Assembly: GCA_963708165.1 (NCBI GenBank)
Contig: OY970187.1
Coordinates: 1,364,001 to 1,428,000 of the forward strand
DNA: 64,000 bases
Source: Rubricoccus sp963708165
GTDB lineage: Bacteria; Bacteroidota; Rhodothermia; Rhodothermales; Rubricoccaceae
Reading direction: 5' to 3'
Both the position numbers and the translations under genes were made by a program. The notes under the pieces are model-generated. The model ran no database searches, was not told where the DNA came from, and saw nothing but the letters and a program-made list of their open reading frames with translations. The number at the start of each line of letters is the position of its first letter. Position 1 is the stretch's first letter. Of this stretch, positions 43,936 to 52,902 are shown one piece after another.

Positions 43936-44799
43936 TCACGCGTACACCTGCGCGATGCCCGCGATGTCGTCGCCGCCAAAGCCTTCGCGCTCGGCGCGGG
44001 CGAAGGCGCCTCTGGCGGCCTCCGTCACAGGCGCCTCGCCAGAGGCCATCTGGGCCGCGTAGGCGAGGTCTTTCTGCACCAGCGCGACGGGGAAGTTGGG
44101 TGCGAAGTCGCCAGAGGCCATGAGCCCGCCCAGGCGCGCCGCAGCGGGCGACGCGATGGGCAGCGTGCCCAGGAACGCCGCAGCCTCTGGCGTGGCGAGA
44201 CCCGCACGGCGCAGCGAGGCGAGCGTTTCGGCCAGCGCCGCCGCCTGAATGGCGAACAGCGCATTGACGGCCAGCTTCATCGTCGCGCCCGCGCCGACCG
44301 GCCCGAGGTGGTGGATGCCGCCTGCCCAGGATTCGAGCACGGGCCGCGCCGTCGCCAGAGGCCCGGCCTCGCCGCCGACGAGCACGCCGAGCGCGCCCGC
44401 TTCGGCCTGTGGCCGCGAGCCCGCGACCGGAGCATCCAGGAAGTGCGCGCCTCTGGCGGCGACGGCGTCGCCGAGTTCGCGCGCCCACCCGGGCGTGAGC
44501 GTGCTGGCTTCGATGGCGACCGCGCCAGAGGCGAGGCCTGCGAGCGCACCCGCGTCTCCCGTCCAGACCTCGCGCGAGGCCTCGTCGTCGCGCACCATGC
44601 TGACGATGATCTCGGCGCCCGAAGCTGCGGCCTCTGGCGTGGCGGCGCGCGTGGCGCCAGAGAGCGGTTCGCCAGAGGCAAGGAGCGCGTCGGCGCGGGA
44701 GGCGGTGCGGTTCCAGACGGTGAGAGTATGGCCCGCATTCAATGCGCGAGCGGCCATGCGGGCGCCCATCGCGCCGAGGCCTAGAAATGCAACGTTCAT
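43936..44799 (-). CDS. 3-hydroxyisobutyrate dehydrogenase-family NAD(P)-dependent oxidoreductase
   Basis: 287 residues. The N-terminal dinucleotide fold has MNVAFLGLGAMGARMAARALNAGH; the substrate motif is FLDAPVAGSRPQAEAG. The catalytic Lys is in LGPVGAGATMKLAVNALFAIQ, and the C-terminal helical domain ends PNFPVALVQKDLAYAAQMA. It belongs to the beta-hydroxyacid dehydrogenases (3-hydroxyisobutyrate, tartronate semialdehyde or glyoxylate reductases); the exact substrate cannot be told. The Crp/Fnr gene lies upstream on the same strand, 55 bp away. Confidence 0.9.
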   Translation of the reverse strand: MNVAFLGLGAMGARMAARALNAGHTLTVWNRTASRADALLASGEPLSGATRAATPEAAASGAEIIVSMVRDDEASREVWTGDAGALAGLASGAVAIEASTLTPGWARELGDAVAARGAHFLDAPVAGSRPQAEAGALGVLVGGEAGPLATARPVLESWAGGIHHLGPVGAGATMKLAVNALFAIQAAALAETLASLRRAGLATPEAAAFLGTLPIASPAAARLGGLMASGDFAPNFPVALVQKDLAYAAQMASGEAPVTEAARGAFARAEREGFGGDDIAGIAQVYA

Positions 44800-44854
44800 G
44801 ATCAGATCGGGGAGTGTGTGCGCCCAATCTGCGGCCTGCGCCAGAGGCCGCGCC

Positions 44855-45436
44855 CTAACCTTTGTTTAGAAGACCGCGGCGGAGGCGTGACAGGTGTACA
44901 TCGGTGATACCGAGGTAACTCGCGAGGTGGTACTGCGGCACGCGTTGGAGCAAATCGGGCCTCTGGCGCTCCAGATCCTGGTAGCGCTCGGTTGCGGACT
45001 GGAGGAGAAAGGCGCGCGTGCGGCGCTCTTTTCGCGCGAGGATGAGCTCGGCGAGCTTGCGGCCCAGGCGCTCGAAGGTGGGATCGGCGTCCATGAGCGC
45101 AGTGAAATCGGCGACGCGAGCGGCGAGAACGGTGCTGGGCTCCAGCGCCTCGATGCCGTAGAGCAGCGGCACGCCCAGGTGCGCGCTCGCCAGGGCACCC
45201 GCGAACTCGCCCTCGGCCACAAACGCCTTGTTGGACTCACGCCCATCGCCGCTCGGGTAGTAAAACCGCACCAGGCCTCTGGCGACGAACAGGATCTCGT
45301 GCGCGGACGAGCCGGGCAGCGCGAGGGTCGCGCGGGCATCGACGACGCGCGTCTCGAACAGCGCTGCAAAGGCGATCTGCTGCGAGCGCGAGAGGTCCAC
45401 CCAGTCGGCGGCGGCGGTGAGCAGGCGGTCGATCAT
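44855..45436 (-). CDS. Crp/Fnr-family transcriptional regulator
   Basis: 193 residues from ATG at 45436 (a start nine codons upstream is also possible). The cNMP-binding-like beta roll includes LPGSSAHEILFVARGLVRFYYPSGDGRESNKAFVAEGEFAGALAS. The C-terminal helix-turn-helix is QRVPQYHLASYLGITDVHLSRLRRGL. No CxxC iron-sulfur motif is present, so it is not a classical FNR. It is divergent from an EamA transporter 83 bp away, a pairing usually meaning control of that transporter. Confidence 0.9.
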   Translation of the reverse strand: MIDRLLTAAADWVDLSRSQQIAFAALFETRVVDARATLALPGSSAHEILFVARGLVRFYYPSGDGRESNKAFVAEGEFAGALASAHLGVPLLYGIEALEPSTVLAARVADFTALMDADPTFERLGRKLAELILARKERRTRAFLLQSATERYQDLERQRPDLLQRVPQYHLASYLGITDVHLSRLRRGLLNKG

Positions 45437-45519
45437 GCAAGTCTCGGAGACGGACGCGCCCAAGGTAGCCGGGCCGCCAGAGGCCGGGCGGGGCTCAGCC
45501 TCTGGCGCGACCTTCGGGC

Positions 45520-46365
45520 ATGACGACGCCTTCCCGCTCCACGGTTTTCGCGCTGACTGCTCTCACGATGGTAGCCTTTGCGGCCAACTCCGTCCTCGCG
45601 CGGCTGGCCCTCGCCACGACGGAGACGGGCGCGGCGTCGTTTACCGCGATCCGGCTCGGTGCAGGCGCCGTGGTCCTCGCGGTTCTCGCGCGCCAGAGGC
45701 TGGCGGGTGCAGGGTCCTGGGCCTCTGGCGCAGCGCTGTTCGCGTACGCGGCGGCGTTCTCGCTCGCCTACCTCTCGCTCTCCACCGGCACGGGCGCGCT
45801 GCTGCTTTTCGGCGCGGTGCAGATCACGATGATCGGCTGGGGACTCGCCCGAGGTGAGCGGTTCGGCGCGGTGCAGAGCGCGGGGCTGGTCCTCGCGACG
45901 GGCGGGCTGGTCGTGCTCGTCGCGCCCGGCGTGACGGCGCCGCCTCTGGGCGCGGCGCTGCTTATGGCAGCCTCTGGCGTGGCCTGGGGCATCTACTCCC
46001 TGCGCGGACGCGGCGCCGTCGATCCCATCGCACTCACGGCAGGCAACTTCTGGCGCGCGGCGCTGATGGGCGGCGCACTGCTCCTCGCGGCCTGGCTCTG
46101 GCCCGGCGCCGACCTCTCCACCGACGCCAGAGGCGTAATGCTAGCGCTGGCCTCTGGCGGGCTCACGTCGGGCCTGGGCTACGCGTTGTGGTACCGCGTG
46201 CTGCCGTCGCTGCGCGCGTCGTCTGCGGCGACGGTGCAGCTCAGCGTGCCGGTGATCGCGGCGCTAGGCGGCCTCGCGCTCGTCGGCGAGGCGCTGACGC
46301 TGCGGCTGGCCGTGGCGAGCGTGATTACGCTGGGCGGCATCGCGCTGGTGCTGCGCTCGCGCTAG
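45520..46365 (+). CDS. EamA/DMT-family transporter
   Basis: 281 residues and ten predicted membrane helices in two EamA repeats (LTMVAFAANSVLARLAL, FTAIRLGAGAVVLAVLA; second half SGVAWGIYSLRGRG, LSVPVIAALGGLALVGEAL). It is an inner-membrane exporter of amino acids or other small metabolites. Divergence from a Crp/Fnr regulator suggests induction by that protein. The gene is intact and ends at TAG 46365. Confidence 0.9.
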   Translation: MTTPSRSTVFALTALTMVAFAANSVLARLALATTETGAASFTAIRLGAGAVVLAVLARQRLAGAGSWASGAALFAYAAAFSLAYLSLSTGTGALLLFGAVQITMIGWGLARGERFGAVQSAGLVLATGGLVVLVAPGVTAPPLGAALLMAASGVAWGIYSLRGRGAVDPIALTAGNFWRAALMGGALLLAAWLWPGADLSTDARGVMLALASGGLTSGLGYALWYRVLPSLRASSAATVQLSVPVIAALGGLALVGEALTLRLAVASVITLGGIALVLRSR

Positions 46366-46393
46366 CAGCCTCTGGCGGTCTCCCCTGAGCGCA

Positions 46394-46411
46394 ACCTCTG
46401 GCGCCAGAGGC
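46394..46411. repeat. Palindrome abutting the stop of the gene at 46412
   Basis: ACCTCTGGCGCCAGAGGC, with one end base changed, ending one base before the minus-strand stop in a convergent gap. Confidence 0.88.
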
Positions 46412-46723
46412 TCAGCCGGCGGCTTTGGCGGCCCGGCGCCACGCGAGGCTGTTGTCGTTGAGCGCGTGCGCTGTCTGCGGCCCCTCGCTCAGCATCTGCT
46501 CCGCGAGACCGATGGCGCGGCGAAGCTGCGGCTCCGACGCTTTTTTGTACGCAGGCGTGGCGATCACGTCTGTCCACCGGCCGCCGACAGCGTTGTCCAG
46601 CGCGATCCGCATAAAGCAGTGGTCGAAGCGGACCGGCCAGCCGGGCTCCGACGCGGCGCGCTCGGGCAGCGCCTCGCGCGTGAGCGAGAGGTAGCGCTCG
46701 CGAAGATCGTCCAGATCGGTCAT
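46412..46723 (-). CDS. Small conserved protein of unknown function
   Basis: 103 residues. LRERYLSLTREALPERA is followed by WPVRFDHCFMRIALDNAVGGRWTDV and PQLRRAIGLAEQMLSEGPQTAHALNDNSLAWR. The block RFDHCFxRIxLDNAVGGxW is a pattern I recall from small hypothetical proteins of many Gram-negative bacteria with no assigned function. It is soluble and mostly helical. It lies downstream of the SDR gene on the same strand with 50 bp between, which hold a palindrome. Confidence 0.72.
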   Translation of the reverse strand: MTDLDDLRERYLSLTREALPERAASEPGWPVRFDHCFMRIALDNAVGGRWTDVIATPAYKKASEPQLRRAIGLAEQMLSEGPQTAHALNDNSLAWRRAAKAAG

Positions 46724-46729
46724 GGCAAA

Positions 46730-46747
46730 GCCTCTGGCGCCAGAGGC
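46730..46747. repeat. 18-bp palindrome between SDR and small gene
   Basis: Perfect copy between two same-strand genes, 6 bp upstream of the downstream gene's start. Confidence 0.9.
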
Positions 46748-46773
46748 GAAACGGTGGCGGCAGACGCCAGGGG

Positions 46774-47517
46774 CTACTGCACTTGATCGGTCGGCATCAC
46801 GAGCACCTCGGCGACCGTTGCGCCAGCGGGCGCCGAGACGGCGTAGCGGATGGCCTCGGCGATGTCCTCGGGCGCGATAGGCGTGGCCTTGAACTCGGGC
46901 GCCGATTCCTTGAACGCCGGGTCCTCGATGGCCTGGAACAGCTCCGTCGCGACCGCGCCGGGCTCGATGCTGGTCACGCGGATGCCGTGGCGCGGCCCGA
47001 GCTCCATGCGCAGCCCTTCGGAAAACGCCGTGATAGCGTGCTTGGTGGCGCAGTAGACCGAGCCGCCGTAGAACACGCGCCGCCCCGCCACCGACGACAC
47101 GTTGACGATGTGCCCGGCCTCTTGCGAGATCATGTGCGGAATCGCGGCGCCGGTGCAGTAGAGCACGCCGTTGATGTTGACCTCCACCATCTGCATCCAC
47201 TCGTCCATGCGCACGCTCTCAGCCAGCGAGAGCGGCATCACGCCCGCGTTGTTGACCAGCACATCCACGCGGCCAAACGCCTCGACTGTCTGCGCGATGA
47301 GCGCCTCGCACTGCGCGCGGTCGGTGACATCGGTTTCGACCACGAGCGCCGTCCCGCCCGCGTCTTCGATCTCGGCGCGGAGCGCATCGAGCCGGTCTGC
47401 GCGGCGAGCGGCGAGTACCACGCGAGCGCCCTCGCGTGCGAGGAGCCGCGCCGTGGCGGCGCCGATGCCGGACGAGGCGCCGGTGATGATGACGGAGAGG
47501 GAGTCGAGCGGTGTCAT
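46774..47517 (-). CDS. Short-chain dehydrogenase/reductase
   Basis: 247 residues from ATG at 47517. The NADP-binding TGASSGIGAATARLLA is followed by VLVNNAGVM and the catalytic Ser-Tyr-Lys set in VSSVAGRRVFYGGSVYCATKHAITAFSEGLRMEL. It is a classical cytoplasmic SDR, of the subgroup often called NADP-dependent serine/3-hydroxy acid dehydrogenase (YdfG-like), judging from TSIEPGAVATEL. The substrate is not determined. Confidence 0.92.
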   Translation of the reverse strand: MTPLDSLSVIITGASSGIGAATARLLAREGARVVLAARRADRLDALRAEIEDAGGTALVVETDVTDRAQCEALIAQTVEAFGRVDVLVNNAGVMPLSLAESVRMDEWMQMVEVNINGVLYCTGAAIPHMISQEAGHIVNVSSVAGRRVFYGGSVYCATKHAITAFSEGLRMELGPRHGIRVTSIEPGAVATELFQAIEDPAFKESAPEFKATPIAPEDIAEAIRYAVSAPAGATVAEVLVMPTDQVQ

Positions 47518-47618
47518 GGCAACGGGAGGCAAGGGCCGCGACAACCAGCCGCGCGCGCCGGGGTTTCGCGTGCGGGCCTCTGGCGCCTCTCCTTCTGGCG
47601 ACTCGGGCCGCATGCCCT

Positions 47619-47636
47619 GCCTCTGGCGCCAGAGGC
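47619..47636. repeat. 18-bp palindrome in the SDR-CsbD divergent gap
   Basis: Perfect copy 100 bp upstream of CsbD. The gap is divergent, so it marks no gene end. Confidence 0.9.
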
Positions 47637-47741
47637 ATCGGGAGAACCCTCGGTTCGCGCACGGCACGGACCCTTTGGGCGCACACAGTGTCTACACATT
47701 CGCGAGGCCGTCGGCCCCGCACCCTTATTTCCCCCACTCCG

Positions 47742-47987
47742 ATGAGCGACGTAAAAGGCAAAGTCGAGGATGCCCTCGATCACCAACAGGCCGAAGGCCG
47801 CAAAGACCAGGCGTCTGGCGCGCTGGATCAAGTAGCAGGCAAAGTCAAGAAAGCGGTCGGTGACTTGACTGGAAACGCCAGCCTGGAGGCCGAAGGCCAC
47901 ATGCAAGACGCAGGCGGCAAGCTGAAGCGCGAGGCCGGCAATGCCCGCTCCGAAGCCGCCGACGCGGCCGAAGACGCCATCGACTGA
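47742..47987 (+). CDS. CsbD-family stress protein
   Basis: 81 residues, highly charged and helical, with the repeating pattern KGKVEDALDHQQAEGRKDQASGALDQVAGKVKKAVGDLTGNASLEAEGHMQDAGGKL. CsbD/YjbJ proteins are abundant general-stress proteins of unknown mechanism. It has its own start after a 220-bp divergent gap with the SDR. Confidence 0.85.
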   Translation: MSDVKGKVEDALDHQQAEGRKDQASGALDQVAGKVKKAVGDLTGNASLEAEGHMQDAGGKLKREAGNARSEAADAAEDAID

Positions 47988-48279
47988 TCGACTCTGTCCC
48001 TGGCCCGTCGCGCCCCGGTCTCCGCCAGAGGCCGGGGCGTGCGTGTATCTCCTCGGCGGGTTCTCGCGCGAGGCCGGAGCAGAAAGGGCGCCGCGGCGTG
48101 AGCCTGTGCGCTCCCACTACCTCCACTCCACCACGCACCGACGGAGAGCAGGCCCGACAATCTGCCACAGTGAACGCACGCGCAATCGCGAGGCCAGCTG
48201 TTGGCCTCTGGCGCAAAAGACCCGCCCCTCTCTCGCTCGGGCGACCGCGCACATCTGCCTCGCTTCTTTCCCGATCCGT
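47988..48279. other. Non-coding gap between CsbD and a lipoprotein gene
   Basis: 292 bp with scattered half-sites only (near 48025 and 48205). I see no gene, RNA fold or terminator worth naming. Confidence 0.5.
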
Positions 48280-48657
48280 ATGTCTCGCCTTCTCCTGCCC
48301 GCGCTTCTCCTCCTCATCGCCAGCGGCTGCGACGGACCCGTCGGTGCGATCGACCGGGAAAACGGCGTCACGACAGAGTTGACGGCAGAGGGCATCCGCG
48401 TCACCAACGAGTTCGACGAAGGGATTTACGTGATTGCCGTGGGCGAGGAGGCGCTGGAGACGTTCGACCCGGCCTCGCAGACCGTTCTCAACCCCGGACG
48501 CCCGCTGCCAGTCGGCGAAACGATCCTGATCCGGTTCGACGAAGACTCTCGCATCCAGCGCAGCGACGACCGCTTTATCGTCTCGTGGATCACGGTCAAG
48601 GGTAGCGCTGAGAACCCAGTGATCGGCCCGCGCGGGCAACTCGAACTGCAGCGCTAG
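48280..48657 (+). CDS. Small lipoprotein of unknown function
   Basis: 125 residues from ATG at 48280. The signal peptide MSRLLLPALLLLIASGC gives lipobox IASGC. The mature part is beta-rich (GVTTELTAEGIRVTNEFDEGIYVIAVGEEALETFDP, GETILIRFDEDSRIQRSDDRFIVSWITVKG), like a single Ig- or jelly-roll-type domain. No family is recognised. It is upstream of pnuC on the same strand, 72 bp apart. Confidence 0.7.
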   Translation: MSRLLLPALLLLIASGCDGPVGAIDRENGVTTELTAEGIRVTNEFDEGIYVIAVGEEALETFDPASQTVLNPGRPLPVGETILIRFDEDSRIQRSDDRFIVSWITVKGSAENPVIGPRGQLELQR

Positions 48658-48717
48658 AGCACGAAGCGGGCGCGAGACTCGCCAGAGGCGCACGCGCAAG
48701 CACGCCTCTGGCGCCGC

Positions 48718-48725
48718 TAGTTTCG
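48718..48725 (+). promoter_or_regulatory. Putative -7 box of pnuC
   Basis: TAGTTTCG, 4 nt before the pnuC ATG at 48730, again implying a leaderless transcript. Confidence 0.42.
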
Positions 48726-48729
48726 CGGG

Positions 48730-49335
48730 ATGGAACTGCCGTCCCTGCTCGAAGCCTCGGCCAACGTGGCCCTTCTGGCGTCCGTGTACCTCGCGCGGCG
48801 CAACAGCGTCCACACGTGGTGGACGGGCATGATCGCCGTGACGCTGTTCGCGGTCTTCTTTTACGGCCTCCGGCTCTACGCCGATGTCGTCTTGCAGGTG
48901 TTCTTTTTCGGCACGTGCGTCGTCGGGTGGTGGGCGTGGGCGCGCGGCGGAGCGGGCGGCGTGGAGCTTCCCATCACGACGCTCTCGCCGCGCCAGAGGC
49001 TGGGCGCGCTGGGCGCCGTCGCGGCGGCGGTGCTCTTTTTCGGGACCGTGTTCTCGCAGTTCACCGACGCCGCGCTGCCCTATCCGGACTCCTTCATCCT
49101 GGGCGGCAGCGTCGTCGCGCAACTCCTCATGATGCGCCGCATCCGCGACCACTGGCCCCTCTGGATCGCGGTCGACATCGTCGCGGTGATCGTGTACAGC
49201 ACCAAGGGCGCGTTTCTGACCGCGGGCGTGTACGCCGTGCTGCTCGTGCTCTGCATCCAAGGCATCGTGGAGTGGGGCCGCCTGTACGCCGCGCAGGGCG
49301 TTGCGCCTCTGGCGTCGATCGCGCGAGGCGCATGA
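48730..49335 (+). CDS. pnuC: Nicotinamide riboside transporter PnuC-like
   Basis: 201 residues with seven or so membrane helices. FFFGTCVVGWWAWARGG carries the tryptophan-rich segment of the PnuC substrate site, and VVAQLLMMRRIRDHWPLWIAVDIVAVIVYSTKGAFLTAGVYAVLLVLCIQGIVEWGRL is the conserved C-terminal half. It imports nicotinamide riboside by facilitated diffusion. The stop overlaps the nadR start (ATGA at 49332-49335), and the paired kinase traps the substrate, making a two-gene NAD salvage operon. Confidence 0.92.
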   Translation: MELPSLLEASANVALLASVYLARRNSVHTWWTGMIAVTLFAVFFYGLRLYADVVLQVFFFGTCVVGWWAWARGGAGGVELPITTLSPRQRLGALGAVAAAVLFFGTVFSQFTDAALPYPDSFILGGSVVAQLLMMRRIRDHWPLWIAVDIVAVIVYSTKGAFLTAGVYAVLLVLCIQGIVEWGRLYAAQGVAPLASIARGA

Positions 49336-50319
49336 GCACGATGGCACCGAAGCGGTTCGCCAGCGGCATGGTCGTGGGCAAATTTGCGCCGCTGCACCGC
49401 GGGCACCAGCGGCTGATCGAAGCGGCGCAGGAAGCCTGTGGCCGCGTGATTGTCATGCTGTGGTCCACTCCCGACTTCCCCGACATGCCGACCGAGACGC
49501 GCGCGGGCTGGGTGCGAGCGCTGTACCCTGATGTGACCGTGCTCGCGTTCGCCTCTGGCGGAGACGGCGCGCCCCCGCCCAACGATGCGCCGGGCGAGGT
49601 GCACCGCGCGTTCGTGCGCCAGAGGCTGCCGTTCGCCGTCGAGGCCGTGTTCACGGGCGGCGAGGCGTACGGCACGCCTCTGGCGGAGGCGCTCGGCGCG
49701 GAGCACGTGATTGTAGACCGGCGCGAGGACGGGTTCTCTGGGACCTCGGCGCGAGTCGAGCCTCTGGCGCCAGAGGCCGGATTGAACCCGCTCGTGCGCG
49801 GCCACTTCGTGCAGAAGGTGGCATTTTTGGGCGCCGAGTCCAGCGGCAAGAGCACGCTCGCGCAGGCGCTCGCCGAGGCCACCGGCGAGCCGTACGTCGA
49901 GGAAGTCGGGCGGACGCTGTGGGTGGCGGCGGGCGGCGACCTGCCTCTGGCGGACTACGAAACCATCTGCCGCGAGCACGTCGCGCTGGAAGACGCGGCG
50001 GTGCAGCGCGCGGACCGCTTCGTCTTCGTGGACACCAACGCGATCACGACGCAGCAGTACGCCTTCTTTTTCTTCGGCACGTGCCCGCCAGAGGTGCAAG
50101 CCTACGCTGCGCGGTGCCGCCAGAGCGTACGCGCGCACGTTCGTCTGCGCGCCGGACATTCCGTTCGACCAGGACGGCACGCGCGTCCACCCGCAGGTGC
50201 AAGCCTACATGGACGGTGCGGTCCGCAACGATCTCACGATCCGCGGGATCGACTACACCGTCGCCGGCGGGCCTCTGGCGGAGCGGGTGGCGCAGGTGCG
50301 CGCGGTGTTGGGCGTGTAG
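49332..50319 (+). CDS. nadR: NadR-like NMN adenylyltransferase/nicotinamide riboside kinase, frameshifted near 50125
   Basis: The N-terminal nucleotidyltransferase has GMVVGKFAPLHRGHQRLI (HxGH motif) and EDGFSGTSARVEP. The C-terminal P-loop kinase has VAFLGAESSGKSTLAQALAEATG. The end, YARTFVCAPDIPFDQDGTRVHPQVQAYM, is in another frame after a shift near 50115-50135. Repaired length is about 328 residues. It phosphorylates nicotinamide riboside and adenylates NMN. No N-terminal HTH repressor domain is present, as in non-enteric NadR. A full palindrome at 49760-49777 encodes EPLAPEAG in the domain linker. Confidence 0.9.
49760..49777. repeat. 18-bp palindrome in the nadR interdomain linker
   Basis: Perfect copy encoding PLAPEA between the two enzyme domains. 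Confidence 0.9.
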
Positions 50320-50333
50320 CGCCAGAGGCGGCG

Positions 50334-50678
50334 CTGCAGGGTTTATACCTACTCTCCTGGACGCCCAGCCCAACCGTCATCTTCGTTGACGTTGACGACA
50401 CGTTCGTCCGCAGCGCCAGTCATGCCCGCGTCCCGATGCCGGAGGTCATCGAGGCCATTCGGCGCCTGCATCGCGAGGACGCGGCGTTGTACTGCTGGGG
50501 CAGCGGAGGCGCGCACTACGCACAGCAAAGCGCGGAGGAGTTCGGCGTTGCCGAATGCTTTGCTGGGTTCTTGCCCAAGCCCCATATCCTGATCGACGAC
50601 GTAGCGATCATAAACTGGCGTCGACTCCGGCACGTTCACCCCAACGAAGTCTCTGAGATCCGGCTGTGCGACGTGTAG
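50334..50678 (+). CDS. Small HAD-superfamily protein, start uncertain
   Basis: About 110 residues. FVDVDDTFVRS is HAD motif I (DxDxT/V), ALYCWGSGGAHYAQQSA resembles motif II with its serine, and LPKPHILIDDVAI gives the acidic motif IV (DD). The frame is open upstream but contains no ATG, GTG or TTG between the nadR stop and motif I; CTG at 50334 or an indel are the options. It is probably a phosphatase or nuclease-like small HAD; the substrate is unknown. Confidence 0.6.
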   Translation: MQGLYLLSWTPSPTVIFVDVDDTFVRSASHARVPMPEVIEAIRRLHREDAALYCWGSGGAHYAQQSAEEFGVAECFAGFLPKPHILIDDVAIINWRRLRHVHPNEVSEIRLCDV

Positions 50679-50783
50679 GTCTTGGCCGCCAGAGGCGTAC
50701 TCGGCCCCAGGTGGTAGCGGCCTCTGGCGGCAACGTGCTCACGCCAGAGCGGGCGTATCCTCGCGCCGGATTTCCGCCCACCC

Positions 50784-51459
50784 ATGCCGAAGACACGCTC
50801 TCGCCATTCTCGCCAGAGGCTCGATGCCGCCGCTCACTGCCCAACGTGCGCCGCGGAGTACGTCGCGGGCGTGGAGACCTGCGCCGATTGCGGCGCGGCT
50901 TTAGTCCCGGGGCCTGCGCCAGAGGCCTCAGCTACGCTCCCGTTTTCGGATGACCTCGTGGTTCTGACGGAGACCGAGCAGGCGCGCGTGATCGAACTCG
51001 CGGACGACCTCACGGCGGGCGGCGTCCCGCATCATGCGCGGCCGCTCAGCCTCGCGGTATCGAGCCCCACCGCCGACTTCCTGGCGGGCGTTAATCCGAT
51101 GTGGCAGGTTCTGGTGCGACCAGAAGACCTGAGCCGAGCGCAGCGGTACATCGACGCGCAAGACTCGCCTCTGGCGGTGACGCCGGAAGAGGTGGAGTTG
51201 CTGGAGCGCGGCGATGCCATCGCGCACGCACAGGGGCCTCTGGCGTGGATGCTCCGCGTCATCGGTGGGCTGGCGCTGTGTGCAGGCGCGGCGCTGGTGC
51301 TGTACGCGTTCCTGTGGCCGCGCGAACTTCCCGCCACAGGTGGAGCTGGCGAGCGGGTTCGCCCTCATCTGCATCGGCGTCGTGGCTGGTCTGTTCGGAA
51401 TCGGGCTCCGCGAGCCCGCCCTACTTCCCGATGCAGAAGCGCCCGAAGACGGCGCCTAG
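50784..51459 (+). CDS. Zinc-ribbon membrane protein, frameshifted near 51340
   Basis: N-terminal CPTCAAEYVAGVETCADCG is a zinc ribbon. It is followed by a DUF2007-like segment (LVVLTETEQARVIELADDLTAGGVPHHA, WQVLVRPEDLSRAQRYIDAQ), then two membrane helices. The second helix (FALICIGVVAGLFGIGLREPALLPDAEAPEDGA) is in another frame after a shift near 51335-51350. Repaired length is about 225 residues. It converges on mnmE, with the two 3' ends overlapping by 39 bp. The function is unknown. Confidence 0.68.
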
Positions 51460-52813
51460 CACGTCGTCGGCGGTGACGGCGCCGGTGATGCGGCCCAGTG
51501 CGTCCAGCGCCGCGCGAAGGTCCAGCGCGAGAAGGTCGCCGCTGGCGCCAGAGACAAGGTGCACCTGCGCGCGGCCCACGGCCTCGTGCGCCTGCGCCAG
51601 AAGCTGCCGGTGCCGCTCGTTGGTGACGATGACGCCGCTCTCCGGCGTGGACTCCCCCGCGCGAACCACGTCCAGCAGCCTCTGGCGGAGGCCGTCGAGG
51701 TGCGCGGACTCTGCCAGCGCGCGATGCGCCGAAAGCCGCATCGCGCCAGAGGCCGCATGTCTCTCTTCCCCCGTCCCTCTTCCCTCCTCCCCCACCAGAT
51801 CCGCTTTGTTCGCCACGTGCACGATGGGCAGGTCCGGACGCCGCGCGGCCAGATCCGCGAGGAACGCGGCCTCTTGCGCGTCCAGTCCAGCGCGGGCATC
51901 CACGACGTAGACCAGCACGTCGGCGCCAGAGGCGGCCTCTCGCGAGCGGCGCACGCCTTCGGCCTCGATAGCGTCCGATGTCTCGCGCAGGCCCGCCGTG
52001 TCCACAAAGCGGAAGAGCAATCCGTCGATCTCGCGCTCGGCCTCGATGCTGTCGCGGGTCGTGCCGGGGGTCTCGCTCACGATCGCGCGGTCGCGCTCCA
52101 CGAGCGCGTTGAGCAACGTGCTCTTGCCCGCGTTGGGCCGCCCGCCGATGACGACGCGCACGCCGTCGCGCACCATCGCGCCCAAGCCGCGCGGTCGAGA
52201 GCAGCGCCGCGATCTCGCCAGAGGCTTCGTCGAGCAAGCGCACGAGCGTCTCGCGGTCCGCGAACTCCACGTCTTCGTCGGAGAAGTCCAGTTCCAGCTC
52301 CACCAGCGCGGCGGTCTCGACCAATCGGTCCTTGATCGTCGCGAGAGCGCCAGAGGTGCGCCCTTCGATGCCTCTGGTGGCGGATCGCGCGGCGGCGGTA
52401 CTGCGGGCGTGTATGAGGTCCGCGACCGCCTCAGCCTGCGCGAGATCGAGCTTGCCTGCGAGAAAGGCGCGCTGGGTGAACTCGCCGGGCTCGGCCAGCC
52501 TCGCGCCCGCATCCAGAATGGCCCGGAGGACCGCTTGCGGCGCGGCGCTGCCGCCGTGCGTGGTCAGTTCCACCACGTCCTCACCCGTCGCGCTCGTCGG
52601 GCCGCGGAAAACGGTTGCCACGGCCTGGTCCACGCGCTCGCCTCTGGCGTCCGTCACCCAGCCGACGTGCGCGGTGTGGGTTGGCGCGTCGGCCAGTTTG
52701 GCGTTGGTGAATCGGCTCGCGGCGATGCTCAGCGCCCGCTCTCCGCTGATGCGGACGACGGCGAGGGCGCTCTCGCCTCTGGCGGTGGCGAGCGCGGCGA
52801 TGGTGTCGGTCAT
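51421..52813 (-). CDS. mnmE: tRNA modification GTPase MnmE, frameshifted near 52190
   Basis: The N-terminal folate-binding domain (DTIAALATARGESALAVVRISG, GEDVVELTTHGGSAAPQAVLRAILDAGARLAEPGEFTQRAFLAGKLDLAQAEAV) is in one frame. After a shift, the G domain has RPNAGKSTLLNALVERDRAIVSETPGTTRD (G1, G2), VDTAGLRET (G3) and ANKAD (G4), and the protein ends in the hallmark CIGK. With MnmG it installs cmnm5 at wobble uridine. Repaired length is about 463 residues, normal for the family. It follows yidC on the same strand. Confidence 0.94.
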
Positions 52814-52882
52814 GCGTGTGGCCTCTGGCGCGGAGCCGAGGACACCATGCATGGTGTCCCTACGCAACGCAGCTCATCAACA

Positions 52883-52900
52883 GCCTCTGGCGCCAGAGGC
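52883..52900. repeat. 18-bp palindrome between yidC and mnmE
   Basis: Perfect copy 3 bp beyond the yidC stop, inside the yidC-mnmE gap. Confidence 0.9.
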
Positions 52901-52902
52901 CG

